Source of the DNA: Streptomyces pyxinicus
GTDB taxonomy: Bacteria > Actinomycetota > Actinomycetes > Streptomycetales > Streptomycetaceae
Direction: 5' to 3'
NCBI RefSeq assembly: GCF_024753135.1
Contig: NZ_JANUGP010000002.1
Coordinates: 372,001-436,000, forward strand
DNA length: 64,000 nucleotides
Part shown: positions 36,021 to 45,648 of the stretch, one piece after another
How the letters are laid out: each line of letters begins with the position of its first letter
How positions within the stretch are numbered: the stretch's first letter is position 1
Notes under the pieces: model-generated
Seen by the model: the letters and a program-made list of their open reading frames with translations, nothing else
Database searches by the model: none
What the model was told of the DNA's origin: nothing
Made by a program: the position numbers and the translations under genes

Positions 36021-37427
36021 TCAGTGCCGTCCCGACACCCGGTCGGCCACCCGGGCCAGCCGCGAAGAGCGCAGGTCCGGGCGCAGGCGCTCGCGCCGGT
36101 CGGCGGTGCGGTACGTGGCGTACATGCCCTGCACCCCGAGCCAGCGCAGCGGCTCCGGCTCCCACTTGCGCACCCGGTGGTCCACCCAGGGCAGGTCCGT
36201 CAGCGCGGTCCGGCCGCCCTGCCCGGAGTCCTGCCGTACCAGGTCCCGCAGCGTCCGCGCGGCCAGGTTCGCGGTCGCGACGCCGGAGCCGACGTAGCCG
36301 CCGGCCCAGCCGAGCCCCGTCCCACGGTCCAGGGTCACCGTCGCGCACCAGTCCCGGGGCACCCCGAGGACACCGGACCAGGCGTGCTCCACCCGCACCC
36401 CGGCCAGCGCCGGGAAGAACCGGGTCAGCACCTCCCGGAGCGCCTCCACGGTCGCCGCCTGGGTACGGCCGTCGTTGTCGGTCCGCGAGCCGAAGCGGTA
36501 CGGCACCCCGCGCCCGCCGAGCGCGATCCGGCCGTCCGCCGTGCGCTGCGCGTACATGTAGGCGTGCGCCATGTCGCCCAGCGTCTCCCGGCCCGCCCAG
36601 CCAATCGCCGCCCACTGCGCTTCCGTCAGCGGCTCGGTCGCGATCATCGAGGAGTTCATCGGCAGCCAGGTCCGCCGCTGCCCCTTCAGCGAGGCCGTGA
36701 AGCCCTCGGTGCAGCGCAGCACGTAGGGGGCGCGGACGGTGCCGTAGGGGGTGACGGCGTGCTTCGGCCGGATCTGCGTCACCGGCGTCGACTCGTGGAT
36801 GGTCACCCCCAGCGCCGCCACGATCGCCGCGAGCCCCTTGACCAGCTTCACCGGGTGCACCCGCGCCCCGTGCGGCGTCCAGGCGGAGCCCACCGCGTAC
36901 GCCACCCGGATCCGCTCCGCCGTCTCCCGCGCGCCGAACAGCTCCCGGTCCTGCTCGCCGTACGACACCTCGTGCTCGTGGAAGGCCCGCAGCCGCGCCC
37001 ACTGCGCCGGCGTCGTCGCCACCTCCAGCACACCGCCCTTGTGCACGTCGGCGTCGATGCCCTCGGCCGCCGCGACCGTGATCACCTCGTCCACGGTGTC
37101 GTTCATCGCCCGCTGCAACCGCACGGCCGCCTCCCGGCCGCGCAGCTTCGCGTACCGGTCCCGGCCGGCGACGCCGTTGTACAGCCAGCCGCCGTTGCGC
37201 CCCGAGGCGCCGTACCCGCAGAACTTCTGCTCCAGCACCGTGATCCGCAGGAACGGAGACGATTTCTTCAGGTAGTACGCCGTCCACAGACCGGTGTAAC
37301 CGCCGCCGACGATCACCACGTCCGCCGTCGCGTCCCCCGACAGCGGCTCCCGCACCGCCGGCAGACCGTCGTCCGCGTACCAGAAGGAGACCCCGCCATT
37401 CACGGCACCGCTCGCCCAACTGCTCAT
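36021..37427 (-). CDS. FAD-dependent amine/glycine oxidase-like oxidoreductase (DAO family)
   Basis: A 468-residue flavoprotein: the dinucleotide-binding loop is ADVVIVGGGYTGLWTAYYLK, with FCGYGASGRNGGWLYNGVAG following, and a C-terminal GWAGGYVGSGVATANLAART FAD-contacting motif. It resembles gamma-glutamylputrescine oxidase/DadA-type enzymes that oxidise amines or amino acids. No covalent-FAD motif is certain. It is followed by a rhomboid-like gene oriented the same way upstream. Substrate unknown. Confidence 0.85.
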   Translation of the reverse strand: MSSWASGAVNGGVSFWYADDGLPAVREPLSGDATADVVIVGGGYTGLWTAYYLKKSSPFLRITVLEQKFCGYGASGRNGGWLYNGVAGRDRYAKLRGREAAVRLQRAMNDTVDEVITVAAAEGIDADVHKGGVLEVATTPAQWARLRAFHEHEVSYGEQDRELFGARETAERIRVAYAVGSAWTPHGARVHPVKLVKGLAAIVAALGVTIHESTPVTQIRPKHAVTPYGTVRAPYVLRCTEGFTASLKGQRRTWLPMNSSMIATEPLTEAQWAAIGWAGRETLGDMAHAYMYAQRTADGRIALGGRGVPYRFGSRTDNDGRTQAATVEALREVLTRFFPALAGVRVEHAWSGVLGVPRDWCATVTLDRGTGLGWAGGYVGSGVATANLAARTLRDLVRQDSGQGGRTALTDLPWVDHRVRKWEPEPLRWLGVQGMYATYRTADRRERLRPDLRSSRLARVADRVSGRH

Positions 37428-37437
37428 GGGCCGGACG

Positions 37438-38091
37438 TTAACCCCTCAGGGTGGCCAGTGTCTCCTTCGGATTCCATGCTTTTCCGCGCCCCCTGACCAG
37501 CGGAAAACAGGCCAGCCCGCTCAGCACCGCCACGAAATGCCCGAAGTCCGTGAAGGTCGGCCCCTCCGTCAGCGGCAGCCCGAACGCCACGAGCACCGCC
37601 GCCAGATAGCCGTACCGCCACGGCACCGCGACCCGGTAACCGAGCACCGCGATCACCCCGGCCAACGCGTAACTCACCCCGATGTCCAGGGTGTTCACGG
37701 CAGCCGGCGGCGCCACACCGTCCCGGATCGCCATCAGCAGCACCCCCTCGCTGATCAGCGACGCCAGCACGTGCGCCGACGCGCACACCACCAGCCACCG
37801 CGCGGTCCCGAGCCATCGCTCCGCCGGCGCGTGGAACACCGAGTACAGGAACGCGTACGGCACCCAGTGCCCGCTCTCGATCCACATCGCGCTCGCCACC
37901 AGCACCCGCACCGGCGTCCGCGACAACTCGCTGATGTTGGTCGACCTGCGCCGCAGGAAGTACGCCTCGAACTCCGGCGACATGCGGTGCAGCGCCACCG
38001 TCGTGACGAACAGGACCCCCAGCCACACATACGTGCCGGGAGCACCGCGGACATACGCCCACACCACGCCCAAACCCCGGAATTTTCCCAT
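37438..38091 (-). CDS. rhomboid-like integral membrane protein
   Basis: A 217-residue polytopic protein with about six hydrophobic segments, starting MGKFRGLGVVWAYVRGAPGT. It has the rhomboid-type loop ESGHWVPYAFLYSVFHAPAE. The usual Gly-x-Ser-Gly active-site motif is not evident; the fourth segment reads VNTLDIGVSYALAGVIAVLG, so catalytic activity is doubtful. This form is common as 'rhomboid-like' protein in Streptomyces. Its start overlaps the divergent APH-like gene's possible upstream start. The stop lies 10 bp before the FAD gene's start. Confidence 0.75.
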   Translation of the reverse strand: MGKFRGLGVVWAYVRGAPGTYVWLGVLFVTTVALHRMSPEFEAYFLRRRSTNISELSRTPVRVLVASAMWIESGHWVPYAFLYSVFHAPAERWLGTARWLVVCASAHVLASLISEGVLLMAIRDGVAPPAAVNTLDIGVSYALAGVIAVLGYRVAVPWRYGYLAAVLVAFGLPLTEGPTFTDFGHFVAVLSGLACFPLVRGRGKAWNPKETLATLRG

Positions 38092-38125
38092 GCCCCGATT
38101 CACGCACGCCGCTACCGTCCCGCCC

Positions 38126-39013
38126 GTGATCGACATTCCCCCCGAACTGGCCGAGGCCCAGCGGAGGCACAACGGAACCACGGGCGAGGCCTTCGTCAGG
38201 TCCCTCCCCCACCTCGCCGCCGACTTCCTGAACCGCTGGCACCTCACCCTTGACGGCCCCCAGATGCACGGCGTCAGCGCCCTCGTCCTCCCGGTCACCC
38301 GCACCGACGGCGCCCGTGCCGTCCTCAAACTCCATCTGCCCGACGAGGAGACCCGGGCCGAACCGGTCGCCCTGCGCACCTGGAACGGCGACGGCGCCGT
38401 ACTCCTCCTCGACCACGACCCGGACACCGGCACCCTGTTGCTGGAACACTTGAGACGCCTGGGCGAGACCCGTCCCCTCACCCACACGCCCGACACCCGC
38501 ACCTCGACGCTGGTCATCGCCCGCCTCCTGGCCCGCCTCACCTCCCACCCCGCCCCACCCGGCCTGCGCAGCCTCGGCGACATCGCCCCCGCCCTGCTCG
38601 ACCGAACCCCCCGGGCCCTCGCCCACGCTCCCGACCCCGAGACGCGCCGGACCCTCACCGACTGCGCCGCCGCACTCCGCGAGATCGCCTACGACGACCC
38701 CGGCGACCGCCTCCTGCACGGGGACCTCCACTCCGGGAACGTCCTCGCCGCCGACCGCGCCGACTGGCTCGCCATCGACCCCAAGCCGCTCGCCGGCGAC
38801 CCCGGCTTCGACCTCTGGCCCGCCCTCGCCAACCGCTTCGAGCCCACCGAGGTCCGCTGGCGCTTCGACGCCCTCACCGACACCCTCGCCCTGGACCGCC
38901 CCCGAGCCCGCACCTGGACCCTCGCCCGCCTCCTCCAGAACGCCCTCTGGGACCTGGAGTCCGGCCGCCCGGTCGAGCCACGGCACCTGGAGATCGCCCG
39001 CAGGCTGGCATGA
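38126..39013 (+). CDS. aminoglycoside/hydroxyurea phosphotransferase-like kinase
   Basis: A 295-residue APH-fold kinase. HGVSALVLPVTRTDGARAVL resembles the family N-lobe, the catalytic loop is RLLHGDLHSGNVLAADRADW, and the metal-binding aspartate is in AIDPKPLAGDPGFDLWPALA. It most resembles the streptomycin 6-kinase/hydroxyurea branch. It may inactivate an aminoglycoside-like compound or phosphorylate a primary metabolite. GTG 38126 is preferred; ATG 38090 in frame would overlap the divergent rhomboid-like start. Confidence 0.85.
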   Translation: MIDIPPELAEAQRRHNGTTGEAFVRSLPHLAADFLNRWHLTLDGPQMHGVSALVLPVTRTDGARAVLKLHLPDEETRAEPVALRTWNGDGAVLLLDHDPDTGTLLLEHLRRLGETRPLTHTPDTRTSTLVIARLLARLTSHPAPPGLRSLGDIAPALLDRTPRALAHAPDPETRRTLTDCAAALREIAYDDPGDRLLHGDLHSGNVLAADRADWLAIDPKPLAGDPGFDLWPALANRFEPTEVRWRFDALTDTLALDRPRARTWTLARLLQNALWDLESGRPVEPRHLEIARRLA

Positions 39014-39161
39014 GAAAGCGCGGGCGGGAGGAGCCCACCCGAGCGATCGGCATCGCCTCCCGTCCTGCGGTCGGTCACGGGCAACCCCCAAGGCGCTTTC
39101 GCCCTCTTCCCGGTCGGCCGAGCGGTCGGCGGGCCGGACCAGCCCAGCCGTTCGCAGGGAA

Positions 39162-40073
39162 ATGGGGGGAACGTTGTTCCGCAACGCGGTGCGGGCGCTG
39201 AGCGCCACGGGCCTTGTCATCGTGGGCTCGCTGGGAGCGGCGGCCGGAGCATCGGCCACCGGGACGGACCCGGCGCGGGCGGGCGGCACGTCCGGCGCCG
39301 TCCGCCTGGAGTACTTCACGGCCCAGCACAGGCTTCTGGAAGCGGGCGACCCGCTCTGGTTCAGCGTCCGGGGGATGCGGCCGGGGTGGGACAGGGTCGA
39401 GGTCACTTCCCCGGCACTCCAGGAGCCGATCACCCTGGTCCCGGCGGAGCACGGCTCGGCGCGGTCCGCCCAGGTGGACGCCCCGGGGACGGACCACCGC
39501 GTCCGCTCCGGCCTGCGCGCGGGCACCTACCCGGTCACCGCGACCAGCCACGGCCGTACCGTCGCCACCGCACGGCTCAAGGTCGCCGCCGAGGGCTCCG
39601 CCGACATCGGCCGGTTCGTCATCGGCCCGGCGGACGCCGTCCCCGGCGGTGACACCCCCGCCTCCGTACGGCCCGGCAGTGACGTCCGGCTGGTCCTCAC
39701 CGACCTGAGGGCGGCGGACCGGGAACACTCCCTGACCGTCACCTCGCCCGTCTTCGACCACCCGGTGACCATCCGGACCGACAGCCCGGACGACCCCGGC
39801 TGCAAGTGCGACGACGGCGGCACGGTCTACGCCGGCCACGCCCGCCTGCGGGCCGACGTGCCGCACGGCCGCTACCCGCTGACCGTGATCAGCCACCACG
39901 GCCGGCAGACCACCCGGCAGCACGTCACCGTCGCGGGCGACCCGGTCGCCCACGGCCCCTCCCCGGCGGCCATCGGCGCCCTCGCGGCCGCAGCGGTGGC
40001 TCTGGTCACGGGCGGCGGCGTGCTCGCGCTCCGCCGCCGTCGCCGCGCACGCGGGTCGACGACCACCGGGTAG
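39162..40073 (+). CDS. secreted protein with C-terminal membrane anchor
   Basis: A 303-residue protein: signal peptide (residues 1-32, ALSATGLVIVGSLGAAAGAS then ATG), an extracellular region with two related beta segments, then a transmembrane helix AAIGALAAAAVALVTGGGVL and a basic RRRRRARG stop-transfer tail. Each segment carries a VTSP motif (VEVTSPALQEPITL and LTVTSPVFDHPVTI) and a similar GxYPxTxxSHHGR ending. Repeated immunoglobulin-like domains facing outward are likely. There is no LPxTG sortase signal. Function unknown. It is the last gene before the island. Confidence 0.75.
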   Translation: MGGTLFRNAVRALSATGLVIVGSLGAAAGASATGTDPARAGGTSGAVRLEYFTAQHRLLEAGDPLWFSVRGMRPGWDRVEVTSPALQEPITLVPAEHGSARSAQVDAPGTDHRVRSGLRAGTYPVTATSHGRTVATARLKVAAEGSADIGRFVIGPADAVPGGDTPASVRPGSDVRLVLTDLRAADREHSLTVTSPVFDHPVTIRTDSPDDPGCKCDDGGTVYAGHARLRADVPHGRYPLTVISHHGRQTTRQHVTVAGDPVAHGPSPAAIGALAAAAVALVTGGGVLALRRRRRARGSTTTG

Positions 40074-40182
40074 CCCGCCGGCGTGGGCGCCAAGAAGGTC
40101 GTACATGCGCCCGGTCACCTCGACAAGGTCACGATGGTCGGCTCTCCCTCCAGCCACAACCCGGAGGACCACGCCGACCGCT

Positions 40183-40216
40183 GCCCGACCTGGCCGGACG
40201 CCGCTGTCAGGTCGGG
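40183..40216 (-). terminator. stem-loop downstream of the STAND NTPase gene
   Basis: CCCGACCTG and CAGGTCGGG form a 9-bp perfect stem with a 15-base loop, about 10 bp past the NTPase stop on the minus strand. A similar CAGGTC/GACCTG stem occurs at 50639-50672 at the other end of the island. Confidence 0.5.
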
Positions 40217-40227
40217 TGCCCCTGCCT

Positions 40228-42906
40228 TTACTGCTGCTGATGGTTGCGCAGGCGGTACTGACGGGCAGTGACGAGGCCGCGCCATCGGGCGCGGGTGGCC
40301 TGTTCGCCGTCCAGCCACTGCGGGCCGGTATGGCCGGCGGGGAGGGGGAGGCCGGCCATGAACGCCGCGATATCGATGTAGTAGGCGTAGTCCCCGTTCC
40401 GGGTCTGTTCGCGCAGCCGGGTAACGGTCGCGGCGAGTGCTTCCTGGTCGTCGCGTACCGCCTGGTCGAATGCCGCGGCCAGTTCGAGGGTCGGGGTTAT
40501 AGAGGTGAGGCCGGAGGCATCGATCTCGGTGCGCAGGGCGGGAAGGCGGTCGGCGAGCGCGGGATCGCCGGCATCGCGGAGCAGGGCGGCGATGGCCGCG
40601 TTGATCATGGTGGCGCGTAGGTCGAGACTGACGAGGAGCTGATGGGCGAGGTCGATCTCGTCGGCGGCCTGACGGGGGTCGTAGAAGGCGACGGCGAGGG
40701 CGCGCAGGGCTTGGTTGTGTGCGGCTTCACCGGCTTTGGCGTGCTGTTCGGCCTCGGTCCGACCGACGAGATAGGCGGCGGCAGCGCGTTCGGGTTCTCC
40801 TTGCAGCCACCATAGGTCGCCCAGGACGCGCCGGTGGCGTCCTTCCCATCCCAGGGTCTGTGCGGCGGCGTGCGCGGTAGGGAAGTCGCCGGTGAGCCGG
40901 GCGGCATGGGCGAGACCTCGCCGGGCGGCGGCGGCCAAGCGGCCGTTGTTGTCGGCGACCTGCTGGTAACCGCGACGTGCTGCCTCGCCATGTCCGGTGT
41001 CGCGGTAGGCCTTGGCCCGGTAGTACAGGGCGATTTCTTCGAGTCCGACAGGCAGGAGACGGCTGTCGAGGATGGTGGTCAGCCGGTCCACAGTGCGGGT
41101 GCGGTGTTCGTGCTGGCGGCGGGCGAGGGTGCTCAGGAGTTCGACCAGGGCGTCGGCGGCTGTGTCCAGGCGATCACTGGTTCCGGGTGGCGCGATCGGC
41201 TCCCAGACGCTGTCGCTGATATAGGCCCAGGCGGCGTCGGTGAGCCAGCCCAGTTCCAGGCGGTGGTCGCCGGCCAGACGCAGTCCTTGGCGCAGGCAGC
41301 CGGTCAGGAGGAGCCGGTCGCGGTCAGAGCCTGCTCGCCACTGTCGTCCCAGGGCGGTGAAGGCGCGTGCTGCGGCGCGCTGCCAGTCGGCGCGGCTCCA
41401 TCGGTCGTCGGTATGGTCGTCGGCGTCGCGGATGGTGGAGCAGATCAGCCCGTGCAGGTGGTAGGGCCAGAGCCCGAAAGGGTTCTCCCGGACGAAGGGG
41501 CGTTCGATCAGCCGCATGGCCGGGGCCTCGTGGGGGAGGCCTGCTGCCTGCGTGGCGAGGGAAACGTCGAAAGCGTCCAGGAGGCTGACCGACCGCAGGA
41601 CGTGACGCTCGTCCGGGGTCAGATCAGCCAGGGTCCGGGAGATCAGGGCAGGGAAGTCGTGGTCGAAGTCGCCGACGGTGGGGGTGCGTCCGGTGCGGCG
41701 GATCTCCAGGAAGCGCATCACCGACAGGTCGAGGTAGAGCGGCAGACCGTGGCTACGGCCGGTGATCACCATGCGCAGGTCGCCGGTGATGAGGGGCTGC
41801 CCGTCGCGGGAGAGCCGGCGGGCGAGGTAGTCGTCACAGTCCTCCGGGGCGAAGTCGCCGACCAGGACCTGCCGGCCGCCGCTGCTGGTGGGCAGCGGGG
41901 TGCGGGTGTAGGGAGTGTCAGCGGCGGCCAGGCCGGGCCACGCCTCGGGCCCGGTGAAGTCAAGCTGGCCCTGAAGGCCTTCGTCGGCCCATTGCAGCCT
42001 GCCACGCCCGGTGATCACCCACAACACGTTCGGCATCAGCCACACCACGCGCTGGATCAGCCGCTCCAGGTCTCGCCGGGTCCGATCCCCGACGTCCTCG
42101 AAGGTGTCGAGCAGGACGACGGGCGTGACGCGTTTACGTTCGGGCAGGCGGGCGATTTCCCAGGCGAGCAGGTGCGGGTAGTAGGAGAGGGCATCCAGAT
42201 CAGGCTCGGCCACCAGCAGGTCGGCCAGCCGCGCGCATCCGGCGAGCGCGCGGACCGTCTGGCGCCGCTCGCGCAGCGCTCCCACCAGAGCGCCGGTGAC
42301 CTGGCCGACGACCGATCCGACCACGCCGGGCAGCGCCAGTATGGAGGCCACCTCCTCAAGCACGGACTGCATCTGCTCCGGCAGGACCTGCCCGAACCGT
42401 GAGGTGAGGCCGCCGCGGCGCAGATATTCCTCGATCGGCTCACCCGGATGATTCGCCTCCCAATATCGGCGCAACGCCAGGTCGAAGGCGGGCAGCGGAC
42501 GTCCGACATGAGCGGCAAGGGCAAGGCGGACCATGAGCACCAGATGCTCGAAGTCGGTGCCGGCGGAGCGGGCCAGGTCAATCCGCACCGGCAGGATCCG
42601 CCCGTCAGGCCAGCTGGGCTCACCCCACTGCGACGGCCGCTGCCCAGCATCGGCGAGAGCCGCCTCAAGCTTGCGGGACAAGGTCGTCTTGCCGATCCCA
42701 CCGACACCGTGAAGCACGATCACGTTGTTCCGCGAGGCTTCCAGGTCTTCGACGTCGAAGCCAGGGGAGGTCACCCGCCGCAGGTGCTCGGTGAGCGCGT
42801 CGGCCACCAGGTCCCACTGTGCCTGCCGATTGGTGAACGCCTCCTGTGCCGTCACACTGCGGTCATTCGTACTGAACAGGTCCCTCAGATCACGGCCACC
42901 GGTCAC
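40228..42906 (-). CDS. STAND-type P-loop NTPase with helical-repeat C-terminus
   Basis: An 892-residue protein. Walker A is VIVLHGVGGIGKTTLSRKL (residues 63-80), Walker B VVLLDTFEDVGD (263-274), and a sensor-like VLWVITGRGRLQW (295-307) follows. A winged-helix-like segment lies near 425-470 (FPALISRTLADLTPDERHVL). The C-terminal ~300 residues are helical TPR-like repeats (EIALYYRAKAYRDTGHGEAA). This is the layout of STAND ATPases, which include antiphage (Avs-like) and regulatory proteins. No N-terminal effector domain is evident. It begins the island; 679 bp of gene-free DNA separates it from the next gene. Confidence 0.85.
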   Translation of the reverse strand: MTGGRDLRDLFSTNDRSVTAQEAFTNRQAQWDLVADALTEHLRRVTSPGFDVEDLEASRNNVIVLHGVGGIGKTTLSRKLEAALADAGQRPSQWGEPSWPDGRILPVRIDLARSAGTDFEHLVLMVRLALAAHVGRPLPAFDLALRRYWEANHPGEPIEEYLRRGGLTSRFGQVLPEQMQSVLEEVASILALPGVVGSVVGQVTGALVGALRERRQTVRALAGCARLADLLVAEPDLDALSYYPHLLAWEIARLPERKRVTPVVLLDTFEDVGDRTRRDLERLIQRVVWLMPNVLWVITGRGRLQWADEGLQGQLDFTGPEAWPGLAAADTPYTRTPLPTSSGGRQVLVGDFAPEDCDDYLARRLSRDGQPLITGDLRMVITGRSHGLPLYLDLSVMRFLEIRRTGRTPTVGDFDHDFPALISRTLADLTPDERHVLRSVSLLDAFDVSLATQAAGLPHEAPAMRLIERPFVRENPFGLWPYHLHGLICSTIRDADDHTDDRWSRADWQRAAARAFTALGRQWRAGSDRDRLLLTGCLRQGLRLAGDHRLELGWLTDAAWAYISDSVWEPIAPPGTSDRLDTAADALVELLSTLARRQHEHRTRTVDRLTTILDSRLLPVGLEEIALYYRAKAYRDTGHGEAARRGYQQVADNNGRLAAAARRGLAHAARLTGDFPTAHAAAQTLGWEGRHRRVLGDLWWLQGEPERAAAAYLVGRTEAEQHAKAGEAAHNQALRALAVAFYDPRQAADEIDLAHQLLVSLDLRATMINAAIAALLRDAGDPALADRLPALRTEIDASGLTSITPTLELAAAFDQAVRDDQEALAATVTRLREQTRNGDYAYYIDIAAFMAGLPLPAGHTGPQWLDGEQATRARWRGLVTARQYRLRNHQQQ

Positions 42907-43585
42907 GCCTACCCCCGAAAACGATCACGTGTGGGCTTCAACCTATGCCAAGGGGCCTGGGTTGGCAGCGGGCTCTGTCCAGTCTGGCCGACTTGATGCC
43001 ACCCTGGGTGTCGTGCAGCATCTTTCGCCGATGAAGCCCGCTCCCGGGCCCTCGTACAGCACCACCCTCACCATCCGGTAGCCGGCAGGCGTACTCGTCA
43101 CTGGCCTGACCTCACAAAAGCGATCGCCGCCGGGTGGCACCGTACGACCGGCCTCAGGCGCTGATTCACCGCCCGACTTCGGGAGATCGCCCCCGGAGGC
43201 CGGGCATGGCTCTCAGTTCGTTTCAGCCTGATGTCGCCTGCTTAGGGTTGCCGCCATGCTCGGTTCCGCTCGGGGGTTCCATGCCTGCCGAGGAACGCAT
43301 GATTCGATTCATGCTTCCGGGTCGTACTCAGCCGGTTTTCAGCCCGGCAGTCGATGCTGCAACTGACCAAGTGGAGTGCACTCCTCGTCGCTCGCTCGGA
43401 GCGACCCGCAAATTCCGGTCAACCACGCCCAGACAAAAGCAGGCGACGTACCGCCTTGTCCCGGGCTCAGCGCGGCCGAGACCGCGTCATCCGCAGGAAC
43501 GGGGCATAGCTATTCTTGGTCGTCAGGCGCATTGTCTACACAATGGGGCTCAACATGATGTCGAGGTCTAGGAAGTTGGCCGTTC
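42907..43585. other. gene-free region with a palindrome
   Basis: Short open frames here have irregular composition and no family character, and I support none. By eye the stretch is less GC-rich than the core flanks. GCATGA-N6-TCATGC at 43296-43313, extended by GGAA and TTCC, forms a palindrome that may be an operator or hairpin. The promoters of the NTPase and the 94-residue gene should lie here. Confidence 0.4.
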
Positions 43586-43870
43586 ATGTCCGAGTCCGAG
43601 CCCGTGCCTGCCCCCGTGGGGCAAGTAGAGTTCGAGTCTGCCAGGGACGCGGTCCTTGCCGTCCTCGCCCTCTATGCCCAGCGGATCGACGTCGAGGAGC
43701 GGCGTCCGGAGCCGGATGAGGCGCTGATCGCCAGCCTGGCCCGGGAGCGTGCCGCCTACGGCAGGGTGCTGCGAGAGCTGCAGAACGCTGACGCCGCCGG
43801 CGTCGCGCGCATCACCAAAACCGCGCACGCCCTTCTAGCCCGAACCGAAGAGGACGAGCTGCCTCACTGA
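43586..43870 (+). CDS. small helical hypothetical protein (94 aa)
   Basis: A 94-residue acidic protein, MSESEPVPAPVGQVEFESAR then a run of predicted helices (AVLALYAQRIDVEERRPEPD and RVLRELQNADAAGVARITKT). I do not recognise it. It converges on the twin zeta gene, whose stop is 32 bp away, and so is not in an operon with it. Size and charge would suit a small antitoxin, but nothing in the sequence shows this. Confidence 0.6.
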   Translation: MSESEPVPAPVGQVEFESARDAVLAVLALYAQRIDVEERRPEPDEALIASLARERAAYGRVLRELQNADAAGVARITKTAHALLARTEEDELPH

Positions 43871-43902
43871 CTGTCGCTGGCGTCGTGCCGGGACGTTCCG
43901 GC

Positions 43903-45648
43903 TCAGCTGCTGGCATCTGGCGAAAAGGGCCTCGGCAGGAGGGGAGCCGCCAGAGCGGAGATGTCATCAAGCTCGGTTCGGTGTTGGGGAAGATGCGCGA
44001 CGAGCTCTGCTTGCCGGCTTCGGAAGAGATGGGCCTCGGCCTGGGTGTACGGGCGCGTCCTTTCGGCGTTCAGAGCCGCGAGCGCGCTCGCCTTGGTGTG
44101 GGTGCCGGTGGCGGTGCCTGCCGGGGCGGCGAACAAGGAGCGGCCGTCGCGGTCGAGGACCTGAAGGGTGCTGACGGCCTGTTTCTCGACGGCGAGTGGG
44201 ATGCATCTGGCGACCGCGTTGAAGCACCGGTCGTGACCGCTCACCGAAGTGAACCTCGCGGGTACCTGGTGGCGAACCTGCTCCATGTAACGGCAGGCGG
44301 TGGCCTGACGGCTGTCGGCGGCCCGTACGGCCACCACGACCAGTGAGATGCGGTAACCGGCGGCGGCGAAGCCAGCCACGCTGGAATGGAACTCCTCCGG
44401 TGTACTGGGCGCTGTCTCGATGACCGCGTCGCCCCGACGCTGCCGTACGTAAGCCTCTGCCTGCTCCTTCCAGAACCGGTAATCCGCGCGGATGATCGCT
44501 CCGGCCGTCCGCGGGTGGTCGTGCAGCAGCCTGCGGTAGTCCGGGTGGGCGGCCTTCAGGAAGTCGCTGGAGATCAGTGTCGGCACGCGGATGCCGTGCT
44601 GATTCAGGATCTCGCGCGAGCGTAAGCTCTTGTTCCCACCGGGCTGACTCATCACGTAGATGACGTGCGGGTCGTCGTGCGCGGTGACGTTGTCCAGATG
44701 GACCGGGACGATGTCCCGCTCGAAGATGCGCTGCCGCTGGCCGTGAGGCAGACACCCGAAGCCGTCACCCGTCTGCGTCTTCGGGTGCTGGCGGGCGGCG
44801 AGGACACGGACCGTCTCAAGGTCCTCGGTCCCCGTCTGCCGGCGCTGTGCGGTGAGCCGCTCCTCCCGCAATTCACATACCACCGCCGCCACGGCCCGCT
44901 CAAACCGGTCCTGGATCCGGTCCTCCCACAGCTGCTTCCGGATGACGGCCACCACTGCCGCCGCTCCCTGTGGCAGGGCCCAGGTCCCGTCGGTCAGGAC
45001 ATTGCTGTACAGGACTCGTCCCAGGTGCCCGATGACGGTGACACGATCGACGAGGCGCTCGGTCTCCACCACAGCGAGGGTGTCGGGCAGCCGGTCGGCG
45101 CAGGCGGCCCGGTGGGCGGCGGAAACGTAGCGCACAGCGCCGAGCTGCCGCGCGTGTTGCAGATGCCGGGCGGTGAGCCTGAGTTGCCCCACCGCATACG
45201 GTACGTCCAGAACAAGCAGATGGATGCGATAGCGGGCCAGGCGGTACGCCGCGCTCGACTGACGCAAGTCCTGCGGGTCGTCCAGCGCGATCTCCTCTAC
45301 CACGTCGGCACCGAGGTCCCTTGCGCGGGCGGCGAGATCCCGGGCCCATTGACGGGTATCGGCGCGCACCGTGCCTCCGGCGTGCCGTTCGTCCGCAGCC
45401 AGGGCCGCGGCATACCCGGGATGTTCTGGCTTGAGGAGGTCGGCGCAGATCCGGACAGCGTTCGGGAGCACGAGGGGTTGGCGCTGGTCGGCCACTGTGG
45501 TCTTGCCGCTGCCGGGCGCTCCACCGACGAGCAGTACGCGCGGGCAGGAGGAGGGAACCACGCCGGCCAGGAACGTGGGCAGGACACGGTGCGACAGGAT
45601 CGCATGCAGATCGTATGGCGACGGTGCCGTAACGGTCCTCGGACTCAC
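43903..45648 (-). CDS. twin zeta-toxin domain protein
   Basis: A 581-residue protein with two zeta-type kinase domains. Domain 1 has an intact Walker A, VLLVGGAPGSGKTTVADQRQ (residues 38-57), and a VRICADLLKPEHPGY motif that recurs in domain 2 as ISSDFLKAAHPDYRRLL. The domain 2 P-loop is VIYVMSQPGGNKSLRSREIL (residues 329-348), so it lacks the canonical GxGK. Zeta toxins phosphorylate UDP-N-acetylglucosamine and block wall synthesis. GTG 45648 has AGGAGG upstream. No epsilon-like antitoxin gene is next to it; the divergent partner is an HTH-HNH fusion 149 bp away. Confidence 0.85.
   Translation of the reverse strand: MSPRTVTAPSPYDLHAILSHRVLPTFLAGVVPSSCPRVLLVGGAPGSGKTTVADQRQPLVLPNAVRICADLLKPEHPGYAAALAADERHAGGTVRADTRQWARDLAARARDLGADVVEEIALDDPQDLRQSSAAYRLARYRIHLLVLDVPYAVGQLRLTARHLQHARQLGAVRYVSAAHRAACADRLPDTLAVVETERLVDRVTVIGHLGRVLYSNVLTDGTWALPQGAAAVVAVIRKQLWEDRIQDRFERAVAAVVCELREERLTAQRRQTGTEDLETVRVLAARQHPKTQTGDGFGCLPHGQRQRIFERDIVPVHLDNVTAHDDPHVIYVMSQPGGNKSLRSREILNQHGIRVPTLISSDFLKAAHPDYRRLLHDHPRTAGAIIRADYRFWKEQAEAYVRQRRGDAVIETAPSTPEEFHSSVAGFAAAGYRISLVVVAVRAADSRQATACRYMEQVRHQVPARFTSVSGHDRCFNAVARCIPLAVEKQAVSTLQVLDRDGRSLFAAPAGTATGTHTKASALAALNAERTRPYTQAEAHLFRSRQAELVAHLPQHRTELDDISALAAPLLPRPFSPDASS

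Noticed and set aside
42943..43140. A 65-codon minus-strand open frame (MVRVVLYEGPGAGFIG core)
   Set aside because: It looks slightly protein-like in the middle, but lacks a ribosome site and has poor codon bias at both ends.
43134..43571. A 145-codon plus-strand open frame
   Set aside because: Third-position composition is irregular and no family resemblance is seen; the next gene has a clear start at 43586.
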